Assembly (NCBI GenBank): GCA_964017145.1
Contig: OZ024848.1
Location: forward strand, 1,252,501-1,316,500
Direction of reading: 5' to 3'
DNA from: Agrocybe praecox
Taxonomy: Eukaryota; Basidiomycota; Agaricomycetes; Agaricales; Agrocybaceae
Length of the DNA: 64,000 nt
In this document: in pieces, positions 33,546-45,165 of the stretch
Position numbering within the stretch: position 1 is the first letter of the stretch
Layout: each line of letters begins with the position of its first letter
Translations under genes and position numbers: made by a program
Notes under the pieces: generated by a model
What the model was told of the DNA's origin: nothing
Database searches by the model: none
What the model saw: the letters and a program-made list of their open reading frames with translations, nothing else

Positions 33546-34551
33546 GATCTACGTTCAATTGTGTTTCTGCGTGAATTGACTTGTAACTCAGTCAATTCTC
33601 AACCAATCCCCTCATTTTTGGGCTTGTCTTGTGCGGAAGACCCGCACGTTGATAATTGCGGAGGTCCGGAAGTGTGGCAGTGCGGAAGTGCGGAAGTGCG
33701 GCAGTGCGGCAGTGCAGGAGTGTGGGTGCTGGTCTAAAAACCCATTGAATATACATACCCTACATACCCAATGAATCTACACACCCTACATACCCGCTTA
33801 ATTAATCTACTGTACCCACCTGCTGAGATCCACTACCAACCCAGTGCCCACCCAGTACCCTTCTGAGTGCACCCTCCAAATCCCATTCCAATGCCCACCC
33901 AATATCAGCCGGATCCCATTCCAGTGCCCACCCAATACCCGCTGGATCCCATTCCAGTGCCCACCCAGATCCCATTCCAATACCCACCCAGACCCCATTC
34001 CAATGCCCACCCGATCCCATTCCAGTGCCCACCCAATACCCGCTGGATCCCATTCCAATGCCCACCCAGATCCCATTCCAATACCCACCCAATCCCATTC
34101 CAATGCCCATCCAGATCCCATTCCAATACCCACCCAATCCCATTCCAATACCCACCCAATCTCATTCCAATACCCACCCAATCTCATTCCAATACCCACC
34201 CAATCTCATTCCAATACCCACCCAATCTCATTCCAATACCCACCCAATCCCATTCCAGTGCCCACCTGAGTGTACCCTGCAGATCCCATCCCAATACCCT
34301 ACCCGATATCCCACCCGAGGGCATCCTGCACACCCACCACCCTATTACCCCACCCAAGCACCCACCCAAGCCCCTCTACCCTGCCCAATATCCCCCCACT
34401 ACCTACCCCTGCCTGCCAGTGGCACTTGCCCAATATGGTAATGCATTGCGGGAGGAGCCCAATGGGCCCACTGGGCTAGTATCATACAGTACACTGTATG
34501 TACCCATTCAACAGTACCATACAGTACAGTGTAGCTGCCCTACCTGGCCAG
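33546..34551 (+). repeat. CCCATTCCAATACCCACC minisatellite and third copy of the element terminus
   Basis: 33640-33725 has GTGCGGAA/GTGCGGCA short repeats. From 33840 to 34265 about twenty 18-36 bp units of CCCATTCCAATACCCACC follow, then TACCC-rich sequence and, at about 34440-34537, a copy of the right terminus (GTATCATACAGTACACTG ... CAGTGTAGCTG). It is followed by CCCTACCTG, the reverse complement of the 9 bp outside the left arm. The proline-rich frames here (up to 231 codons) are repeat artefacts. Confidence 0.65.
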
Positions 34552-34839
34552 CTAGCTATTAAGGATCCGCTTAAATCATCCACATTGAATTTCAGTGATT
34601 GCATACCGATTCCTGCTGTGATACCCGCTGCGCATGAACTGCCGCAACTATTTTTAAATGTCCCGCCATTCAGGTTCCGCCACTTAAATTCCTTTGCAAC
34701 TGAAATTTGGAACTATTAAATATACAATACAGCCTTCATATCCTGCTCTCCAAATCGACGACGGCAGCCTGGCAACGAAGGGCAATATTTTGAAAAACTC
34801 TAACTGCATCTGCTCCATGTTTTATTTTTTGTCTCTCCA

Positions 34840-35208
34840 TCAAATATAGTCTGTACAATGCTTCCCCATAAGAGATTCCCAGGCATGATTGAATAAATTT
34901 GATTTTCGACATAAGTTGAACTTCGAGCAGGGCGGAGGTGTTCTAAATAGATTGAGCTTTGGTTGACACATCCACACAATGGAATTATACGTCACCTCAG
35001 GCTCAGTTCGTCTTAAATTAGTACACCCATCGGACTCGTGTGGAAGCGCCAGTCGCAAGATCGGGCGGCATTCTGACTCTGCATCTTGCGGGTTCGGTGT
35101 AAATTCCTCGTCCGTTAATATATATCCCATACACGGGGTTGTCATTGACGCAGCATCTTTTGTTGGGTCTGATATAGGTCCGTTCAATGTGGAAGAGCCA
35201 CCGGGCAT
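34840..35208 (-). CDS. Hypothetical protein, doubtful
   Basis: A 122-codon frame (MPGGSSTLNGPISDPTKDAA ... MGYILTDEEFTPNPQDAESE) with fairly balanced composition, near the left side of the KDZ element interior. No domain, no clear introns and overlapping frames upstream. It could be an exon of a longer minus-strand gene. Low confidence. Confidence 0.25.
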   Translation of the reverse strand: MPGGSSTLNGPISDPTKDAASMTTPCMGYILTDEEFTPNPQDAESECRPILRLALPHESDGCTNLRRTEPEVTYNSIVWMCQPKLNLFRTPPPCSKFNLCRKSNLFNHAWESLMGKHCTDYI

Positions 35209-35539
35209 ACTCGTTTGATCAACAAGTGTTCACGTATAGGAGGTTGTAATGGCTTTCGTTGAGGGATGTTATTGGGAGTTATTAGAATGCGAAGGAAAAC
35301 ATGACCCGCTGAACAAATTTTGTGGGAGTAAACGGAGGCAGTGTTAGTGCGCACGTGTATGTCTATATTTGGAGCCGTAGCACGAGGTTGGTCGTGTTTC
35401 ATCTTATTTATAGATGTTTTGTCAAAGTTCAACAAGCCCTGTTCTTACATTCTTTCCTCCCTCTGCAACAGCACACAAATAACCCCCTCCCGATCTCGTC
35501 TTTTTAAAGCTTTTTGCTCCCACTCCCGCCTCACTTTCA

Positions 35540-38274
35540 ATGTCACCTTACACAAACCCGCAAACGTTCCTGGCTGCAGTCAAGGAATGCAATGGCCACG
35601 TCACCAAAGTATTGCGCGATGGTGGTGATATCAATGCCGTCGTCGACAACATGGACTCAATGGTGGTAAGTCTGTTTTGTTTATGTTGAAAAAAAAAAAG
35701 GTATTTATATTCAATTAGTGTAGCATTATGGAGACCCGCCAAGCCGGCACTATGGATCCAGCCGTCCTCCGCCCCAATGTTTTTTTATTCCCCTTCCTCC
35801 AAAATTACCTCGACGCCTGCGATGCTGATATCGCCATTGACGACACCTACCGTTCATCGATGCTCCTCTGAATGAACGAATTTCATCAGGTGCATCCCGA
35901 AGACAGCTTGAATCGCGCGGCATCCACCTCAAGCAGCCAAGGACCTGCCAGTGGGAGTACAACTGCCGCACGTAAACGCCAAAATTCAACCAGTGGGCCC
36001 CTCACTCAAGCTTTGGGAGGGCTTAGAGTATCCGAGTCACCGGCACCCCCTGCTCGCGATATACCTCCCGCTCCCGTTAAACCAACCAATTCCACTAAAC
36101 CATCCGCTCCCATCCAGAGACCCGCTCCTCCGTCAGAATCATCCAAGCGCAAGCGGGAGAAGGATGAGGGAGGCAAAGACCAATCTGCCGATTCCAAGGC
36201 GGGTCCTTCCAAACCCGCTCCCCCTCCCAGGCGAAAGCACCATCCCACCGGGTTTCTCTACATCCCAAAATGTGTGAAGTGTACGGAGAAGGGCTTCAAA
36301 TGTCAGGAGCGCACGGTTGGCTTGAGGCTCAAAGACAAGACGCCATCATGTCTAGTGTGCTCGAACCTGAACCGCAAATGTGAATTCCGCGACGAACCCA
36401 GTACAGAACCGGACCCAAATCCCGACGTGAATGAACCATCGGGAAAAGGACAAGAGGAAGTCGAAAGGCCCACCATGGATCATTGCGGGGCCCGCAAAGA
36501 ATGCTGGACCCCCCGCTGTCCCAGCGGGACCTCCCCCTGCAGATCCCCGCCCTCAACAAGCGACAACATCACGCAAGGGTAAGTCATCTAACATTCAACA
36601 TACCTCTCATCTAACTTTGCTTTAGTTCATTTTGTCCCAGGCAAGCATAACTCCGTCGAGGCGGACATTAGCCAACCCCCGTCAGTGGGGGGTTTCAATT
36701 TTTCAATTGAGCCAAGTAAGTAGGATCCAATTTTTTACATCCCTATTACTCATGTCATATTAGGGAAGCGACTCCCGCTCAATATCCGCCACCCAACTCG
36801 CTCTAATTTGAATCGGGCGTCTCCCACCTCCTTCGATTTGACCGACCCAGAGGAGATGTGTGAGCAAATCACGGGGCTGGAAAGCCAAATCGACACCATC
36901 GATACCCGCTTGATGGACGTTGAGGATTTCACAGAGGCAATCCAGCGTGAGCGGGAAGCGGACTTCCGCCAATGGGGTGTCGCGAACAAGGACATCCGCG
37001 AACGGTACGACAGCTGGTGCGCGAGGTTAGAGAAGAATCATGGCGTCCTCAAGGCGAACTTTGCAACGGTGGATGGGGAATTAGCAGCCCATTCGGTCAA
37101 GTACAACGTGCTCGAGCGTCGGAAACTCAACCATGAACAAGAGGTGGCCAAAGCCCAGGAACTCGCGGAGAAATATGAGGGCAAAGCGAAGATATATCGG
37201 CAGAAGATGCGCATGTTGGAAATCACTGTCAAGGATCAGTCGCGGGTGATTACCCGACTGGAGGCATTGTGCGAGTCTCTCTCGGAGAGAGTCCGCGTTA
37301 TGGAGGAACAAGCACGGGTGGAGGATATTCCAGGCCGGGTCTATGTTCTGGAGGAGTTCTCACAGATCGAAAATCTCTCAGAAAGAGTCCGCACGCTGGA
37401 GGACTATGCATGAGGGGACTGCCCGCTGTTTGATTGCGACATGGATACTGACGCTGATGCGGTGGTCACCAACGACCTGGACAACCTCTCAGCGATGGAC
37501 GTCGAAGAGCGGGCAGTCGACCTGGAGAGCACTCCAACCCCCCGCCAGCAGAACAATCTGTCTACGGACAATCCCTCCATCGCCACTCATTCCCCCAGCA
37601 CCAGCACAACCTCCACACCTCCCGCCAGCAACGCCAACATCACCAGCATCATCAACTCTGCGGAGACTCCATCTGCCGGTGCCATTGATACGCCAGCTCC
37701 CGTTACCACTACTGCCACCCCCGCTTTCGACATCACGCTGCGGGATCCTAGTTCCCCTCAGCGGGTCCCCCCATCTACTGTCACCTCACATGCGGAATTG
37801 CTGAACGGGGGTGCCGATGCGGAAGCATTTTACAATGGCTCCCCATATTCTAGTGAAGAAGACGTCGATATGGTGACAGTTTCGTTTGACAATTGTGACC
37901 CAAAGGTGAATATCATACCACCTACACCGACCCCGCCTGTCCTGCCAGCAGAAGCCCGCCCTCACACGCCCCCCATTACTCAGCACACGCCCCCCGTCAC
38001 TCAGCAAACACCACCTCCGCCTCCACCTCCATCCCCCAGTCAGGCTGCCATAGCCACCGAGGGCATGGATAACACCATCCCACCTCCACTCACCCTTGAT
38101 GTTCCCGTTGTACACCGCCGTTCACGTAGTCAGTCGATCTCCAATGACCCGCCTCGTCGCTCACATCGTTTGGCCTCTGGTGGTTCCAATGTCCCCGCCC
38201 GTGCTTCACCTGCTCCTCCCGCTCCTGCGCACTCTTCGCCTGAGGAAGAACTTGACTTCGAACCTTCATCCTGA
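35540..38274 (+). pseudogene. KDZ-element accessory gene 1: zinc-cluster, coiled-coil, Pro/Ser/Thr-rich tail; broken by stops
   Basis: Exons 35540-35665, 35719-36578, 36626-36715 and 36764-38274. Exon 1 gives MSPYTNPQTFLAAVKECNGH and joins in frame to CSIMETRQAGTMDPAVLRPN. TGA at 35869 and TGA at 37411 interrupt the same frame, and a one-base shift is needed near 36430-36470. After a Ser/Pro/Lys-rich part there is a double cysteine cluster, CVKCTEKGFKC and CLVCSNLNRKC (about 36271-36390), like a binuclear zinc DNA-binding unit. Exon 4 encodes a long coiled coil (36860-37400; EEMCEQITGLESQIDTIDTR) and then a low-complexity tail (TPTPPVLPAEARPHTPP) ending EEELDFEPSS. Probably a DNA-binding accessory of the transposon. 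It could also be read as three separate ORFs. Confidence 0.55.
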
Positions 38275-38464
38275 ATGCATTGGCGGGTCTTTTTTTTTTT
38301 TGTACATATATCTTGAATCTTGTTGTCTCCTGCTGTCCAACTGCCGCTCGGACTTTTAAAATTTTACTTTAAAAAATATATAATACAAATATTTTGGGAA
38401 CAATTTGGAAAGCAATGAGTGTTAAAGCTACAAGATTTAAGGTTCCACTAAAACTTCTTTTTTT

Positions 38465-40157
38465 CTACCTTTTCTTGCCCCTGCCCCTGCCTGTCACACG
38501 TTGTGTGGCTCCTTGGATTGCATGTTTGTCAGCGGGTCTTTTAGATGAGGCAGATCTTGCACGTGTTGTCATTGTGCCGCTTTGCTCTTGAGTTGCGGCA
38601 GAAGTCATTGAGCGTGTACGACGAACGGTGGAAGTTGGCAAGGTGAGCGGGTGTCCATGAGATGGTGAATCCAAGTTTTCGAGGCCCGCTTCACCGGGTG
38701 GATTGACAGACGCTGTTGCAGCGGCTGAAATGCCAATCCCTTGCCTTTCCATGTTGCCCAAATTTGGCAGTGGATCAGACGCATCATCCCCATATATTGT
38801 CTGATGGTATAAGCTTGTTGCTGTCTTTGCCGCTCCCCGTTTGCGGGGCTGTGGTCTTTTCCTCTGAGCAGGTCCTGCGGGCTCTTGACCTCCGCATATC
38901 GAATTCAATACTGTCGGTGTATCAAGTGGACAGAGGGTTAAGCCAACAGCTGCGGGCATTCCTTCATTTGAAGCGGGGGTTGTGCTAATGGATGTGGGAG
39001 TTTGCTTATTTGGTGCAGGTGTTATGGTAATTGGTGTGGGTGTTTGGTCATTTGGTGCAGATGTTATGCTGATTGATGCGGGTATTGGTTCATTTGGTGC
39101 AGATGTTATGCTGATTGTTGTGGGTATTGGTTCATTTGGTGCGGATGTTATGCTGATCGATGCGGGTGTTTGCTGATTTGGAAGGACTGGAGCTGCAGCT
39201 GCAGTCGCCCTCAAGTCGATCACTGTTTGATATGGTGGAGGTTTTTTCTTTTTGCTTGCAGCAGCTTGGGGGGTTGCCTGGGTGGCGGGGTTTGATGTCC
39301 CATGTTCTGTTGGATAACTAGCATTAATGACTTGGCTCTCCTTTGCTCTTCCATCCAAAACCCTTCTGAATCTGAACACATTTTCTAGTGAATCATAAGT
39401 TTGTTGACGGTTGTAGACATGATTTAAAAATGTCAGAATTTCCTCTCTTTGAAGGAGACGCGGGTGGTTGAACCGAAACCCATGCGGGACATACTCCCAA
39501 TCGACAAACTCCCGATCGTTTTCATACATGACCGACCACGGGACATGATACCGTTTATTCATCCCTGTCGCTATGTCTACCAAACAGTCAGAAAAAAGAA
39601 AAACAGTTAGGGGGAAAGGAATACAATAATGTTGCCCCAAATAAAGCCGCATAAGCATTTCCAGTTGATCCTTGGTCATATTTTGGTCCTTAAATTTTGG
39701 CAACAATTTTGGGTATTGATTGTCGCTAATTTCAAACATATCGGCGGGTACTGCTTTGGTCCCGCTAGGCAGAACTGGTGGTAGGATTGTCCCGCTCGTC
39801 ATCAACAGGTTGCTTTCCATCCCTTGGGGTACTACTGTTGCGTCCCTTGGTGCCAAATTACTCACTTGGTCCTGGAGCTTCTTGACATATGACGCTAATA
39901 CTTGCTTGAAATCTTTGACCTGTTGCGGGTATTGGGCACTTAGTGAAAATAATGGCCCCAGATGAAGTAAATCCTCAATACGATCATGTCTTAGAGGGAA
40001 AATATTTAGTTTTCAGCACATTCGAAGAGCGTCCATTGAACACTTACATATCAACTTCCAATTCTCCGAGAGGGTTGCGGAATATAACAAAAGTTATAGA
40101 GAGGATGTCCATCTCAAGAAAGTTGCGGGAACTTCCCTCTTCAAGTCGCGCCTTCAT
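38465..40157 (-). CDS. KDZ-element accessory protein 2, about 544 aa
   Basis: Two exons on the minus strand: 40048-40157 (MKARLEEGSSRNFLEMDILS ...) and 38465-39989, joined in frame across GTAAGT...TAAG. Residues about 40-90 are helical (QVKDFKQVLASYVKKLQDQV). Residues about 100-230 look globular (LEMLMRLYLGQHYCIPFPLT, YHVPWSVMYENDREFVDWEY, LQREEILTFLNHVYNRQQTY). Five imperfect repeats of about 16 residues (SISITSAPNEPIP type) follow, then a basic C-terminus (RKRPQPRKRGAAK, VTGRGRGKKR). No known domain. A stretch at about 39590-39640 could be a retained in-frame intron. No break is seen. The basic tail suggests nucleic-acid binding in the nucleus; role in transposition is inferred from position. 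Confidence 0.6.
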
Positions 40158-40402
40158 ATGGCGATTTCGATTTCTGTGCCATGGGATTAGTTATTTGCCA
40201 ACTGACTTCGTTTTTGCCTCTGTTGATAAACCCTCCTGCTCCCGCCCTCCTAGACGGCTCCTCGGCTTCCAAAATACCCATTCCGCCCTCCCCAAGCCAT
40301 TTCCCACCCATATATGCCTGCCCCGGCACCTAAAACCCAGAAGAAAAAAGACCTTCCCAAAAAGGAAGGTAGGCAACTGCCCACAGGCATTTATAAAGCT
40401 AT
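40158..40402. other. Spacer between accessory genes 2 and 3
   Basis: No gene. It has a 13-bp direct repeat TAGGCAACTGCCC at about 40370 and 40406. Confidence 0.4.
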
Positions 40403-40925
40403 TTAGGCAACTGCCCATATTTCATTAATAATATTAGCAGCTATGGCTGACTTCCAAACAGTTCGCACCGCTGTGGCATACTTGGGAAGCCATCTAGAAG
40501 ACCTGCCTGAGGCAATGGACTCTTCAATTAAACGTGCAATCTCTTCTTCCACTCTGAGCCTGTGGATTTCCCAGACAATGCTCGATTTCTTGAAAACAAT
40601 TCGAAGACCTAGACCGTATATAGATTTTGGTAGGCGCCAATTGTTGCGAATGAAGAAAGCAAGTTTCTGGAAAAAAAGGATGGACGTCAATGGCAACTTT
40701 AAGAGTGACAGCGCAAACCATTGCTTTGGCAGCCGCATTCTCTATCACTGGGTCGCCCGTCTTCTGCCACCAATACTCGCACAAAGATGTCCAGATGATA
40801 TTGGAAATGTATTCCTTTCGCTCTGGTGGACTCTGACACTTCAGGTAACCGGATTTAAACTGCCTCAACAAGGCCCGTTCTTTTGAATTGTAGTTTTTTG
40901 AATGGCGGTCTGTATGCCTGGCCAT
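40403..40925 (-). pseudogene. KDZ-element accessory ORF 3, frameshifted
   Basis: From MARHTDRHSKNYNSKERALL the frame reads KCQSPPERKEYISNIIWTSL and CEYWWQKTGDPVIENAAAKA, then needs a one-base shift in the T7 run near 40675 to continue FFQKLAFFIRNNWRLPKSIY, FKKSSIVWEIHRLRVEEEIA and RLIEESIASGRSSRWLPKYA to the stop at 40403. Both parts look coding (charged helices, no repeats). No domain is recognised. The shift could be an unseen intron. Confidence 0.4.
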
Positions 40926-41264
40926 GAGAACAAACACAAGTTTCAGTGGGGGTAAATAGTTTATGCACAATATTTAGCACACCTGATATAATCATATTGT
41001 ATTTAATGCGTCTGACATGTGTAAATCATGCCACATATATACAGAAACATGTTTTGTAATTTGATCAATGTAATGCTACTATATTGGTATTTTATATATA
41101 GCAGCTATATGATTGTATGTCAATGGCGAAGCCACTGGGTATACCATGTGCATAGCATGTGTATAACATGTGTATAACATGTGTATAACATGAGTCTACC
41201 ATGCGCAAAAACCTTATTTACTGAACAACAGACAAATGATATCGTTTCTTACTCCCTTTCACTC
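40926..41264. other. Intergenic stretch upstream of the KDZ transposase
   Basis: Divergent interval between ORF 3 (minus) and the KDZ gene (plus); the likely promoter region of the transposase. A TGTGTATAACA unit is tandemly repeated four times at about 41148-41195. Confidence 0.4.
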
Positions 41265-44200
41265 ATGGGACGCAGCAAAAAAACATCCCTCGCTGTTGAT
41301 CGGTTGGACGATGTTGTAACATATAACACAGATGTTGTTCATGGGGACTCCGGCGGCATCTCATTTAAACGTCGCAAGGTGGTACTTGAAGGTGTTGATC
41401 AATTGGAACATCGCACACAGACAACCTCAAGCGATCAGGCGGCCGACACACTCATCTACGATGAAGATTACTTTTTACGACATCCAGAACAAAATGAAGC
41501 GCCCGTCGCGGACTTCCCCGGCGAGCCATCACCCCAAGTCCAGCCGTGCGGGACAAAAGCCAAACGCGTATGATACTTGGCTAGTGTATTTATAACGCCA
41601 GCTTAATCTTTCTTTCAGAGAACTCAGAGCGAATACATCCGACAATTTGTCAAAAAGATTAATCCAATATTGCTCGTGCACCTTAGCCGGGAAGCATGTC
41701 CCATCGACTTAGACTGTAAACATTGTCAGTCTGCGGGTACTGCTATTTGGCAATGTCGGGACTGTTTAGCGGGTCCCGCTCTCTGCCGCAAATGCATGCG
41801 GCATGCACATAAGGAGAACCCTCTGCACCGTGTGGAAAAATGGATCGGATCCCATTATGACGAAAGTCACTTGTGGGAAGTTGGCTGCTATGTTTTGATA
41901 CTGCATATGGGAAACAAGGTTTGCTCTCATCTGGAGAACAAGATTCAAGATCTTGAACAGGCAGAAATGCGGATAGATGACATGGAAACTCGATTCCTGG
42001 AACAGCAGAACAGCAGATCCGCCGATAATAACTCATTCGCTGACTCCCGCCAGCCTGCCGGTCCTGCACCATGGGCATTTGATTTCACAGATGTTGCCAA
42101 TGAAGATATGCCGCAGGTGACTGCCGCTGAAGAACTAGAGGAGGATGCTAGGATTGACAGATATATCGAGGAACTATATGGTGGCTCCTGCGACGTAGAG
42201 GCGGCAGGAGACGAAACTGCCGCCTATGAGGCAGGCGAACTTCCTCACATGCCTCCTTACTTGAACCACCCGCAGCAGTACAGGACGCCCAACAGACCAG
42301 AGAGCAGAGGTAGCGCAGAGCCTGGCATGATCGGGGACCGAGTACCATTTTCACGCATGCAGTTTCCTGTCGACTCGCCTTCAGCACTGCCGGAAAGTGA
42401 TTATGTTCGAATTTTACACACAACAGGCATTCACCATATTGGCCTGGTGTCCTGCACGTGTGAGGGAATTGACCTTCTCCCGATAGAACTGGTCGCGGCC
42501 AACTTGTTGCCATCCAGTTTCAAGAGAATTCGTACCTTGTTCACTGCTGATATCTTGGACCAATACCGGCTTTGTAACCTGGAACTCAAAGCCTCCGCTC
42601 ATCAATTTTATCACTATTTGCGCCGAATTACCTGTTCCTTAGATCCCGCTGGCGTTGTCAACGTAGTTCACGAATTCCGTCGAATGACCTGCTTGTGGAG
42701 GTGGATGAAGAAATTGAAATGGGCAGGATATGGCCATAATGGCAAGGACCCATTGAAGGCCTGCAATTCAGAATTTGCCAATTTTTGTGTTGCATGCCCG
42801 CAAGAAGGAAAAAACATTCCTGCAGACTGGCGTGATCGCACAGACCGCTTCCTATATCGCATCCAATTAGCCGCTGACGGCAACTTCAAAGCAGATCATG
42901 TTCGAGCAAAGAAAGCAGGAGATGATGTATGGCTCATTGATGGCGGGGGAATCAGTCCCAACGGTGCAGATTACACAAATTTTCTCAAAACTGCCGCAGA
43001 ACGCCCAACGGTAGGTCATTGATGGCATATCAAAATTTTACTGATTTTCCTGCAGAAAGCCCCTTGCGAAAATCGTTTTCACGTCATCAAGATGGCGCAA
43101 CAACCTTCCAAAGACTGTGATGTGACTGGGCGAGTGGGAGTCGCATGCTCCTGCCATGGATGCTTTGCACCAGGTGGGTCTGTGGATCTTTTCAAGGGTG
43201 AACAACAGAAAAACATAGACTTTGCGCTGCTGAAGTCTATTGAGGGTATTGGCTTACACCCTGACCAAGGGTTAATCATCCTCTATGACATTGCATGTCA
43301 GTACTGGGTTCATTTAAAGGAACGAATAGGTAGCAAGCTCCCGCCGGGCTTAGTTGTTGACAAGGCCATTGGAATGTTTCATGTGCACGGCCACAAGGAC
43401 AAGTGTTTCTTCCGATTTGCGCCTTCATTCATCCCTGGCACAGCGATCACAAGTGGGGAAATTTTAGAATCCCTTTGGTTCATTCATAATATGATATCAC
43501 CATCCGTGCGGACCGCAACACTAGCCCATCGAGCGGAAGTCCTCGACGATCATGCGTGCGACTCTAATCACAAAAAGGCGCTCAGCATGGCCCGCTACTT
43601 GTGTTCCTGCAAACAAAATGCTCAGTTGAAACATGCTCATTACAAAGAATATTTCTTAAATCTCTGCAGTACATTTGGAAATGAATTGGTTGCTGCCTGG
43701 ACCAGTGCAATTGAGCGTGCAGAGCAGGAACGAATGGATAGCATTGCCGCTATGGATATTTACATTCCCAAGATAGCGACACGCAATGGATCGGGTCGTG
43801 GCGGGAACTCTCAATCCTCCGCTGGTTTGGAACCAGACGACGGGTGTACCCCGGTCAAAGCATGGTTGGAATTTGCATTTTTTGTGGAGGAAATTCAGTA
43901 TGTCAACTCTCCACTTTGCCGGCGTTTAAAATTGAATATCCCATATTCAGACTGGAGGTCATTGATCGCCTTGGCAGGCTAGGTCGTCACCATGACCCTG
44001 CGGAAGCAAAGAAAATAGACAAAAAGCGGGACTCTTTGCGACCTTTGCTGGATCAGCTCTCACGCCTTGTGAATGAAGCAGGAGTTGCAGTTACGCCTGA
44101 TAGCAATGCTGATATTGCTTTTGAAGGGGATGACATTGATTGGGAGGCTTTAATATATCCTAGAGATGTTTCAACCACTGCCGTGCAAAACTCGGGCCCT

Positions 44201-45049
44201 AATCCAGACACCCAGTACCCCGCACCCGACGTGTATAATGCAGAAGGCCCGCCGCCGCTGGAGAAAGTGCGACTCTGTTTACCTTCCAACGGAAATACTG
44301 GAGGTTTGTATATTCAAGATGAATTGGAGTTCCGCGTGGCACAAGCGGAAAAGCATCTGACACATATATGGGACCTTATTGCAGACAAGTCATTCCACTT
44401 CTCCAATCTCATAAGACCCGCAACCAGCAAAGATATCAAGACCCATTCCCGCGCTGCGATTGAAGCTATGAACAAGTAGATTGTATTCCATGGGCGTGTG
44501 TACAACCGTGTGCGGAGTCGGATGATCCGCTTGGGTGTGGGACCTAACCTCATGGCTAGTTACCAGCTTCTGCTGCGGGAACACACGAAGTCTAGTACTG
44601 CTATACTTGATTATAATAAACCAGGGTCTTCCAGGATCCAGCTCTCGTGGATCTGGCATACTGTTCGTACACGAATTGCTCTGGATCTCGATAATCCCAA
44701 TTTTGTCCCACCCGCTGACCCAACTGTAATGCTTGAATGTAAGTCATTAACTATCGTCTCATTATAATGCTCTTATTTTTCAGTCAAACACGTTCACTGG
44801 TTGAGAGGTCGCGCAATATATCAGAGATGGAGGGAGGAAGAATTGCTCGTGGACAATGAAATGCAATGGACAGTTGCATTCTTTCTACATAAAAGGAATC
44901 AATGGAGAGAGGTACAAATGTTACCGCATATTTCAGCGGGACCCGCTGCGTTTGCTTCTCGCCAGTGCGCTCAGTGGTGGGATCTTGCAGTTTGCGCGGA
45001 CACATTATTTTTGAATCAAAATGATAATTATATTAGAGTCCCCATGTGA
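41265..45049 (+). CDS. KDZ-family transposase with CxC2-type cysteine cluster; one in-frame TAG
   Basis: Exons 41265-41567, 41619-43010, 43056-43897, 43951-44738 and 44784-45049 total 3591 nt in one frame (about 1196 codons). The N-terminus is MGRSKKTSLAVDRLDD. Residues about 125-175 form the cysteine cluster (CPIDLDCKHCQSAG, WQCRDCLAGPALCRKCMRHA, NPLHRVEKW) typical of the KDZ-associated CxC2 domain. The catalytic domain has D587 in KDCDVTGRVGV, D643 in LYDIACQYW and glutamates in SGEILESLWF, with HVHGHKDKCFFRFAP between them. The C-terminal part (HWLRGRAIYQRWREEELL, ARQCAQWW type) is also typical. A single TAG at 44477-44479, most simply from CAG, would remove the last about 190 residues. 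The gene mobilises the element carrying it; whether this copy still works depends on that stop. Confidence 0.8.
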
Positions 45050-45165
45050 CAATGTTGATATAAATATGTTCTTATGTAATAATATATTCTTGTTTGGCCT
45101 TCTAACAAAAATAGCTGAACTTATTGATCACACATCAACTTTTTCTTCCCCCCCACATTGTCACT

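Noticed and set aside
33802..34562. Proline-rich and WNG-rich frames up to 231 codons on both strands
   Set aside because: They are produced by the CCCATTCCAATACCCACC minisatellite; several frames are open at once and no splice or domain evidence exists.
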